This document shows positions 56,242 to 64,000 of a stretch of 64,000 nucleotides of DNA, one piece after another; within the stretch, counting starts at the first letter, position 1, and every line of letters starts with the position of its first letter. The notes beneath the pieces were generated by a model. That model was not told the origin of the DNA. It worked only from the letters and a program-made list of their open reading frames with translations, and made no database searches. Both the position numbers and the translations under genes were made by a program. Source of the stretch: Kondoa malvinella (taxonomy: Eukaryota; Basidiomycota; Agaricostilbomycetes; Agaricostilbales; Kondoaceae); NCBI GenBank assembly GCA_039545315.1, contig BCIM01000001.1, positions 2,079,783 through 2,143,782 of the forward strand, in the 5' to 3' direction.

Positions 56242-58309
56242 CTATGTCGCATTGTCCTCGACTTCTACGACCGCAGCTTGCTCCAAACTCCGGCTGAGAC
56301 CATCCAATGACGAAATCAAGAATTCAGAATATTGCTGAACATCTGCCAGACGGGTTTGCAGAGAGGCTTCTTGACTTGCTAGTCTCTCGAGCTTGCGAAC
56401 CTGTATCTCACATCAGTAAGGAATTAGAGTCGAAACTGGAAACGCACCAAGACGGTCTTTTCCGCTTCGAAACTAGCTTCGTTTAACCGCTGCCAGCCCT
56501 GATGTCGATCACACCTCTTTCTAGTGATAGTGCACACCAGACCAGTCTCTTCCTCAAGTTCGCCATCAGCGTCCAGCATCTGTTCGTCCGCTTCGCCAGC
56601 TAAAGCAAAGCCATTTAAGACGGTTTTGCCTCGAGAGCTCCGGACCCAGTCTGACCAGGTTGAATCATCCCATATTAATCGCACATCAAAACCACAAGGC
56701 GCTTCATTGGACGGTCCGCTTGGTTTACTTGTTTGTGCCTTCTTCTTGGACCTCTTGTTCTTCTTATTCGTGGGTGCAGCTCCATCTTCCTCTTCGGGTC
56801 CTTCTGGCTCTTTGATCGGACTAGATCCGTTCGCATGTGCTGCTACCGCATCCTCCCAGTTCTTGATAGCGACATTTAAGTAGGCCAGACGGGAATCTAA
56901 AAGTTGTATCTGAGACTGTATCGACTCTTGCTGTGTTGACACAGAAGCTTGAGATGTCGTAAGCTCATGCAATTCCCTCTTGACGCTTTTCTGTTCTGCT
57001 GCTATCGCTGCTTGCTCAAGATGAGACGCTTGTATTTCTTCTGATTCCGGGCTGGCCTGACTCTTGGCTTTCGGTGATGATGATGACGTCCGCGATATCT
57101 CCTTATCTCCATCTAATACCAATCCTTTCCGCTTGCGTGCGCCTGAGACTGAGGTCCATATCGATTGAGGTTCTATGCCTGATATCTCCAATCGAGCTGC
57201 AGCCGCTTCTATCCCACACCAATCGCTGCAGTATTTTGATAGAGAGACTTGAGCTTTGTTGCAACCTTCTCTGACGCATCTCGACTTCCAAGTTGTTCGT
57301 TTATCGGTCTCTGCAAAACGGCCATATTTCATCAATATGGTCGAAAGTTGCTGACAGCACCTTCCAAGCTCACCTGCTTCACAGTTTGGACATATAAAGT
57401 CGTTGACTAGCTCTACATCTGCTTCATCGATTTCTATGCACTGCCAGAGAATCATGCGTCAGAATTGTGAGTCGATTGCTCAGGTCGTTGAAAGCATTCA
57501 CATCTGTATGATACCAATTATCGCATCTGTCAGGAACACTATGAGCACTGATCGAGCCATTCACAAAGCTTGATGAACGAACCGATCACAAGCAATCATC
57601 ATCCGCTCTGGATCATACAGCTGCTGGCAGATGCAATAGAGCCGATCATCCTCTTCATCGTCATCTACAGGGTTATCTGGATCGTAGGCGTGCGAATGAA
57701 CGCGCTGAGGCTGATATGCTTGCTGATCATCTTCATCCAAATATTCTGGGGTAGCCGTTCGTGATATTCGCTCGGCCGCTTTAGCTCGAGCTTTCTGTGT
57801 TTGCTACAGCACGAATAAAAGCATGAGAAGCTGTATCTACATGTGCAGGCGGCTATGACGATGACTAACTTTCTTGGCTGGTTTCTTGCTTTGCTTCTTG
57901 GAAGCTGCAGCAGCTTTGCCTTTGCCTTTCACGCTCTGATCAATAGATCTTGATCAGCGTGACTACAACAGTGTCATACAGCCAGAGCTACCTTTGATGT
58001 TGACGCTTTTGGCTGGGCCTTGCCTTTAGTTGCTTTGGCCTCTGCCGGCACATATGGGATCTCTACAGATACTGTAGTAGCAGGTGTAGAGACTTCTTCT
58101 CCATAAGGCGTGCCCGGTGAGAGGGAATACGATTTTGATCCTGAGAGAGGCTCGGTTTCGAAATCGGCGTATTGCGAAGAAGGAGATCGTTTCCTCTTTA
58201 GTATGCTCTGACTGAGCTCAGGGTTGGCTGGCAGCTGTTGTTGGTAGTACGGCTGCTGCACAGTCAGGAAATTTCCTGCCATGTCTCCAACGCGTGCCGC
58301 TCTTGACAC
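56242..58309 (-). CDS. SPP1: Spp1/Cfp1 subunit of the Set1-COMPASS complex
   Basis: Starts MSRAARVGDMAGNFLTVQ (or MAGNF at 58282). A disordered, Lys/Ala-rich region (ASKKQSKKPAKKQTQKARAK) precedes a PHD finger: LYCICQQLYD, MMIACD, NWYHTDC, then ADVELVNDFICPNCEAGEL. A Cys cluster CVREGCNKAQVSLSKYCSDWCG matches the Spp1/CXXC1 C-terminal zinc module. A coiled-coil (LHELTTSQASVSTQQESIQS) and a last Cys site (CTITRKRCDRHQGWQRLNEA) follow. The PHD reads H3K4me3 and the protein supports Set1 trimethylation of H3K4 and, in meiosis, links to recombination sites. End VVEVEDNAT. Confidence 0.88.
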
Positions 58310-58349
58310 GAGTCCTAGGTATACCAGGTAGGATACCTAGCGTAGATAA

Positions 58350-58909
58350 GCTCTAGCAAGCTACAGACATGCACGAGGCCTTTCGCACTTGATTGACGCG
58401 CTGTGTGAAATCGCGGTAAGGCTGAAACAGGCGCCAATGCAAAAGTCTCAACGAGTCGTCTGGAGTATCGAATGCAGTGATATGGTACACAGTGCGGCCT
58501 GCTAATTGCCATACCCTGCGTCTACATTGCCCAAAAAAACGCTCGACAAATAGCATGTTCGGATAACCATTGGGATGCTGGCAGTTCCCTGACTCGCCTG
58601 TAACGTGAAGGGAGCCAGCGCAAAGTCACAGCATCCCACCCATAGCCTCCCAGTTCGCCCTTTTCATCGAAAGAAATTTCTTCCCTTGTCAAAAAAAGTA
58701 GATTATTGCTCTGGACCTCGCAGACGGCACGCAATCAAGTCATGGAGGCTGCGGCTTGTGTCTACTGCGTGAACAGCAAACACAAAGCTGCTGCGCTCAG
58801 TAATTCGGCGTGTGCTTTTGAAGGAGGTCGTTTCCTGAAGAGAAATTGAAGATGAATTTTCCAACGTCGTCGACACTTTCCGGCCAGTACACCTGCAGCA
58901 GCATGGCAC
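58350..58909 (-). CDS. Unresolved reading frames, possible orphan or decayed gene
   Basis: Three overlapping minus-strand frames look protein-like in turn: GGYGWDAVTLRWLPSRYRRV, then RRRVWQLAGRTVYHITAFDT and PDDSLRLLHWRLFQPYRDFT. No splice sites join them cleanly. This could be a decayed gene or one with two frameshifts. Its 5' end coincides with the start of the divergent MYND gene. No family is recognised. Confidence 0.2.
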
Positions 58910-60558
58910 AAGGGGAAATAGACCTGCACTTTCTTTCGGCCATTGATATAGAGGAAGAAAGCGAATTGGGTAGTCTTAGTTCAAGTGGTCACCAGACTCT
59001 GCCATATACAAGGCGCTACTGATATGTTTATTTGCTCGCAGGCACTTACATAGCCTCGGATGTGTGGAAGCAGTGGAGATTAGCAGATAGGGCGAATATG
59101 AGTGAGGCACTGGAAGAGACGCGCTACTGGACACAATCGCCAAGCAGAAAGTACCGCTGCAAGGAGGATGCGGCAATGCACATCAGCGAAGGTCGCGCAG
59201 CCGTCATCGACTACTTATGTAAGTCAATCTCGTTTCATGCTCCATCGATCAGATTTGAAGGGCAAGCAAGCTCTCAGGTCTGAAATCGATGTATCCGTCA
59301 AGATGTTTAGAAGCATTCTCAGCTTGGCGTCAATGCGAGCTTTGCCTCTCTCTGAAGATGGAGCAGGTCCACTGTCGGACCATCTTCCATATGAAGTTGA
59401 TAGAATCTGTGAGTGTGCAGTCTGCTATGTCCCGCGCTGAAATCTGAGCATGCACCTGCTTCAGATTCAAACGCTCTACACGTCCTCATTCCATACTTCG
59501 TAAACCTCAATACGGAAGAAAGCCTGCAGCTGCTGACTGTCTTGCGCGATCCGCTCTTCGAGAATCTGCGGAATGATGGTCTTGCCATAGACGACGAGTG
59601 GAGATTGGAAAGAGCCTGCATTCACCTGCTCTTGTTCGGTCAGCCCAGCCTCGACTTCTGCATCAACCTCTTTAAGCAATTCTTTTCTCCACTCGTCACC
59701 CTCGACGAGAAATTACACCTTCTTAAACGGGTATTACCGTATTTTATATGCAAAGGACCGTATCGCTTCTTTGCCCTCGAACTATTTGCGACCTTGTGCC
59801 AGAAAGGCATGCATCCCAGCCTGATCAAAATGAGCATGGCAGTGCTTCAGTCGGTCGACGACGAGATCGCGGTCACGGCCCTGTACCCTGTCCTCTACTC
59901 TTACGCTCACACGTTCAAATATCCTACTATCTATCAACGTGACCAAGATAATCCAGCCTACGACAGAATTGAGTGAGTACTTTGAAGCTATTGCTTCATA
60001 CTTTTTAACCAGAGTACAGAGAAATAAACAATGACCTCCATACAGCGCGCCCTTACATGTCTTCGGATTACTGCACTGTTCGGATACAGGATGCTGAAGA
60101 TGCTTCAATCGAATTCAACGCACTGGTAGACTACTACCACGGAAGCCGACCGCCCCAACATCAGTGCGAGGAAGGAGACGAGTGCTCGGATGCGCCTGAA
60201 AGATTACGGTGGGATACTCGAGGCAAAGAAGCGTATAAATGCTTCGTCTGCCTTAGACCCGCTAGAACGAAATGCTCTAGGTAAAATGTTCTTCTCCGGT
60301 TAGGCTTCAATGCTGACATTCGTTCTCTTTTCAGATGCGAAGTCATTAGATTCTGCTCTACTTCATGTCAAGCGGAAGGTAAGCAGATCAAACTCTGGCG
60401 CAAGTATAGGTTGATCAGCTCTTCTGTTTAGCTTGGACGGCTCAGATAGGGCACAAACACCTTTGTCCGATTATTAGCAATGCTAGTGAGTCTTTTGTCA
60501 TCAGCACTCGACCTTTACCGATTGCGTTGCAGAATTGGGCAAGTTGCGGTATTTTTGA
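58903..60558 (+). CDS. MYND zinc-finger protein with helical N-terminal part
   Basis: Starts MAQGEIDLHFLSAIDIEEES. Exons: GTYIASDVWKQWRLADRANM, then CLKSMYPSRCLEAFSAWRQC and, after a junction I place at A|GTGTGC, NSNALHVLIPYFVNLNTEES with helical HLLLFGQPSLDFCINLFKQF and LKRVLPYFICKGPYRFFALE. The MYND finger lies at the C terminus: CFVCLRPARTKCSRC, RFCSTSCQAEAW, HKHLC. The end is NAKLGKLRYF (TGA 60556-60558). About 430 residues. The helical part may be ARM/HEAT-like. MYND at the extreme C terminus suggests an adaptor; there is no SET domain. Confidence 0.7.
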
Positions 60559-60751
60559 TAGGGTATAGGAATCAGGTTGGGATGCACAGGGAGCGACGGC
60601 AAGAGCTGAGGGTCAAGGACTGACGTCTCACGCTATCGGCGCAACATCCGGTATCAGGTATCTTTCTGGCCTGATGTCAGAGGGTCGAAGCGACGAAAGA
60701 TCTTTTCACAATCGCTTCTTGTCGCAAACGATCGATATTTCCGTTATTAAT

Positions 60752-61420
60752 ATGCCTCCAAAACGCAAGGTGCTGCGCTGTCATAAGACAGACATGAGCT
60801 ACATTTGACGAGACTTGACATGACAGGCAGCAGAGAAGGTACTGATTTCTTGTCGCGCATGTCCGAGCGCCCAGCTGACCTTTGCTCTGCTGCCAGATCG
60901 CAGCAGATCCCACAGCAAAGAAAGCCAAGGTATCTATTACGCGTCTCTCCGCGCGCATCTAAACAAACATTGAAATGAGTATAGACTGCTCTGCTGCAAC
61001 CCAAGAAGTTCACAGACAGTGCCAAGGCTCTCACTTGCTCTCTGCTCAACCACGATGAAAGCGAGCTCAAAAAGTTTCAGCTGGAAGCTACGAAATTCGT
61101 TCGTATCAGATCTTCAGGCGAAACATTTCGATTGATCTTGCGTTGTAGCCGCAAAGTTTCGGCTGGAAAGGAAAAGGTGGTCGTCTAAAGATTCCAGTAG
61201 AGATCGATGGAGAAGTCCAAGAGCTCGACTGCACTCGTCAGTCTCACTTCCAAGTCCCCTGCTGTGCGATGCTCATTGATCGCGCTAAGTCACGTTTAAC
61301 ATCACCGTAAACGGCTCGAAGAAGGCTATCAAGGAGGCTGAAGAAGAGGACAAGAAGGAGGATGAAGAAGCTTCAGGTTCAGGTGATGCCGAGGAGAAAG
61401 AAGAAGAGAAGGAAGAATAG
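60752..61420 (+). CDS. Small charged nuclear-type protein with micro-exons
   Basis: Exons of 18 (60752-60769), 12 (60827-60838) and 33 bases (60897-60929), all phase 0, give MPPKRKAAEKIAADPTAKKA and lead to a longer exon TALLQPKKFTDSAKALTCSL. It continues SFGWKGKGGRLKIPVEIDGE and FNITVNGSKKAIKEAEEEDK, ending in an acid-Lys tail (GDAEEKEEEKEE). About 140 residues. The N terminus is a strong basic signal. The middle could be a small beta fold; no family is recognised. The last joins (61.15-61.31 kb) are approximate. Confidence 0.65.
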
Positions 61421-61502
61421 CTCGTCAGAACCGGAGGAGCAGCTTGACTTGGTCACAGAGATAGCACACCCAATAATATGTAACACACAATACAACCTAT
61501 AA

Positions 61503-62763
61503 TCACTTTCGTCCCGGACGTTTTGGCTTTGAGAAACCTTGCGAGACGGGAGGTGTTGAAGCGCCCTGGTTCTCCGTTGCTGGCCCGCCCAGCTCAGAAG
61601 CAATATACTGCTCTGTGATTTCGCTTGGATCGGAGCTCTCAAGCTGCGGGACACGTTAGTGAAGTCGGGAGGATCAGAGGAGCACCATACTCGTTTGCCA
61701 ATAGGTACACCGAGCTCTCCTGCAATCTTGGTGATAGATGCAATAGAAGAGGAATAAATCATCCGACTCTTTATCGGGCTTGAAGAAGGACAACAGTATA
61801 TGCAGACTGGAGGCAAATCAGTACGAGTTGGGCGACTGCCTTTTCGAGCTTACCGAATTGAGATGTTGACGCATGGTAGTACAGCGTGAAGGCAATCTCT
61901 TGCGGTAGTGACAGGCTATCAGACTTGGACAACACTTGTAGTGTTTCCGAAACGACATCGATGTTCTGCTTAATGGTGAGTAAGAGTCTAAGCCAGGATG
62001 AAGCACGCACCAAACTAAGCATCCCCCGCTGTTGCTCGCCCAACTCTTTCACCGCGCTCTCAGCCTCATCACTCCATTTGATACCCGTAGAATTGCCTTT
62101 GAGGTTATTGCTTCGTACACTCGTGCCATGGACTTGTCTCCCTTCCGCAGCTTTCACATCTGCAGCTTCTCTTTCACGCTCAGTCATAGGTGCTGCCAAA
62201 GCAGAGTGTTTTCGATGTGCTTTGAACGCCGTCGTCGTCAGATCGTCCTACATAGCTGTCAGTCTGATCAGCATAGTAATGGGAGCAGCGCACCTTTGAA
62301 GTAGCAAAGAGCGAGTCTATGAAATTGCTTTCGCCCAATTGCTTGGTAAGAGTAGCGCGAGTTGAAGCGTACAACATCTTGGCTCTGACCTGTACGCTGG
62401 ACTAAATACAGAGCTCCCACAGAACGAGGGTACAAGGACCGCACCTGAGCCGTGTCAGGCACGTAGACGACCAATAGCCAACCAGCTTCAAGTCGGTAGA
62501 GGATGTATGCTGGAACGGTATCTTCTACTTGAGAATGTAGCTGATCAAAATCCTCCACTACGTCGCCTGATACAGTGATCTGTTGAGCAGCCTGCAGGCT
62601 CTCTGACACATATTTGAGCTCTCAGTTAAGCGAAGTGAACGGCTTTCGAAGACGAACCATTCTCAATCTTGATGAAGAGCGCTCTAACGCTTTCGTCATT
62701 CTGGACTGCCGTAAATGTGTCTCGTAGCGAATCAGATACACTGATACCGGATTGGGTAGTCAT
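61503..62763 (-). CDS. TWF1: Twinfilin, actin-binding protein
   Basis: Starts [20 protein letters not shown]. The first ADF-H domain has [51 protein letters not shown] and IDSLFATSK. The linker has [16 protein letters not shown]. The second ADF-H domain starts [20 protein letters not shown] and ends [20 protein letters not shown] then [20 protein letters not shown]. The C-terminal tail [10 protein letters not shown] is basic, as in twinfilins that bind capping protein. Twinfilin sequesters ADP-actin and promotes barbed-end depolymerisation. About 350 residues, usual for the family. Confidence 0.95.
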
Positions 62764-63100
62764 TTCTGGCGAGGCAAGTCACGGTAGCGGGCTGAGAGTG
62801 AGCGCGTCATGCATGATTTGGTTTACGGCTCGAGGCCAGCTCTGTTCTACGCTACAATATGCTTGCACTGAATTTGACTTGTCTGTCAGTTGCTTCAGAC
62901 ACCATAGCAGCAACGAAGCAAAGTCGGCCTGGGAAGTAAATCAACCTACCTCAGAGTGAACGAGCCAGCACCACTCACCAGCGACGAGTATAGCAGAAAC
63001 CTGTCTTTATACCGATCGAGCCAGGCCAAAGGCTTGCCATAAAGACGGTGAAAGGTATAAAGGCCTTGATTGGTATCAAGATGCAGCAAGTCGGATGCAT
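62764..63100. other. Intergenic region between RPC25 and TWF1
   Basis: 337 bases that must hold the TWF1 promoter and the 3' end of RPC25, which lies on the same strand upstream. A minus-strand ORF over 62946-63236 is a read-through of the RPC25 last intron and tail. No other gene is seen. Confidence 0.4.
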
Positions 63101-64000
63101 CTATTCTTCCATGCCTTCTTCTTCTTCCGCTTCTTCCTCCGCCGGCCTCCACTGTAATCATACATGAGCATCTGTATCCACAAGTAAGTAAGAGTTTGCT
63201 TACCCATCCAACCACACCCAAACCCGCTTCTTGCATTGAAGTCTGTCAATTCCACAGATCCTGTTAGCCCAAACGGACAAAGCAACAAACCGAAAACTGA
63301 CATAAACAGTAAACGGCACGGCTCCCAAGGCCTGACTGCTAGCACCCTGAACTGCTTGTTCGACCCCAAGACCTTTAGGCGGTTCCATCGGACCAGAATC
63401 ATTAAACTGCGTCTCGACCGTTCTCACTCTGACTATCTCCCCTAATTCAATGTAATACCTATCTTCCGGATCTGTTTGAAGGAGAAGTTGGTTGAATTTG
63501 TAAGCGACTTCTTCGGAACTGTAATGCGGTGTACGGCCATTTGGTTTGACGGGAGAAGCGTCTTCGTTATCGGAAGAACGGGGAGAGTGGTCGTGGGTAG
63601 GTTGAGGAGCGGGTTGGATGGAATCGTAGAGTGGTTCGTTGTCTGGGTACCAAAACCATCGCGCTCGTCTTGAGTCGCTGCGAGATGTAAGAGTAGATCC
63701 TAGAGCAGTGAAACAAAGCTTACTAGGCCGTTCCTTTAGGGAAATATTGCTTTTGTACGTAAATGTCTTCAAAGAACTTTGTCGTTACTTTGCACACAAA
63801 TGAGCAAGAGATAGACTAGTGCAGCATGATGGAACGCACATCTGAGACCGGCCTCTGTACAGCTTTGTACTTTGGCTTCGAAAGCTTCATCTATCGCCGG
63901 ACGGAAGATGACCAGTCGAAAGATGACTTGTGAGGATAGTCCAGCATCAGTCTAAGGGCTCCGAAGAGAGAGAGAGAGAGAGAGAGAGCTCACCTTTGTA
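63101..64000 (-). CDS. RPC25: RNA polymerase III subunit Rpc25 (partial, 5' end outside)
   Basis: From the right edge, IFRLVIFRPAIDEAFEAKV, QSCTEAGLR, then FFEDIYVQKQYFPKGTA form the S1-like half typical of Rpc25/Rpb7. ARWFWYPDNEPLYDS is followed by an insert of about 60 residues (PQPTHDHSPRSSDNEDASPV), then YYIELGEIVRVRTVETQFND, SGP, and the end PFTTSMQEAGLGVVGWWRPA with an acidic tail EEEEGMEE (TAG 63101-63103). The match to Rpc25 (EEIRFRVVEExFxDxSPxGP; GLGxxxWW) is clear. Rpc25 with Rpc17 forms the Pol III stalk that engages initiation factors. The insert is longer than usual. The N-terminal exon(s) lie beyond the window. Confidence 0.85.

Overview
The window is nuclear DNA of a fungus, most likely a basidiomycete with a compact, intron-rich genome. 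Most genes carry several introns of about 45-60 bases with GT...AG ends and a CTGAC/CTAAC-like branch site. Intergenic gaps are often under 300 bases and genes lie on both strands. A DUF6534-like membrane protein (mostly known from basidiomycetes), a CYP53-type P450, a C2-domain Sch9 kinase, Tudor-SN and a GTPBP1-type GTPase fit this. Pucciniomycotina is my guess, but nothing in the sequence proves it. All exon joins were made by eye.

Left part (1-11.3 kb): a DUF6534-like membrane protein, a disordered protein, a Rax1-like RGS membrane protein and an unrecognised protein with a good PCNA-binding (PIP) box. Then comes a block of unusual genes: a protein with 37-residue tandem repeats broken by a 100-N assembly gap, a cysteine-rich protein made by tandem duplication of an exon with its intron, and a small gene that joins an RGS-type first exon to C2H2 zinc-finger exons.

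11.3-28 kb: a benzoate 4-monooxygenase-type P450, MOB1 and Tudor-SN from a shared 210-base promoter, an unknown gene, a multi-pass membrane protein, a decayed copy of the Tudor-SN 3' end, and mitochondrial Hsp70.

28-46 kb: Sch9 kinase, a MYND-finger gene with an unrecognised ORF on each side (one carries a KxDG nucleotidyltransferase-like motif), a long unknown gene, a tiny plus-strand gene, branched-chain aminotransferase, a PX-domain protein and a Rab4-type GTPase.

46-64 kb: mostly housekeeping genes. These are a disordered RGG protein, a GTPBP1-like GTPase, Set9 (H4K20 methyltransferase), Alg8, the COMPASS subunit Spp1/Cfp1, a second MYND protein, a small nuclear-type protein built from micro-exons, twinfilin, and the RNA polymerase III subunit Rpc25 cut by the right edge.

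No operon, CRISPR array, complete transposon, rRNA or tRNA was seen. The genes cover general cell biology (TOR/PKA-type signalling, trafficking, chromatin methylation, glycosylation, actin) rather than one pathway. The accessory-looking material is in 7-11.3 kb, 24-25.4 kb and 33.5-35.6 kb.
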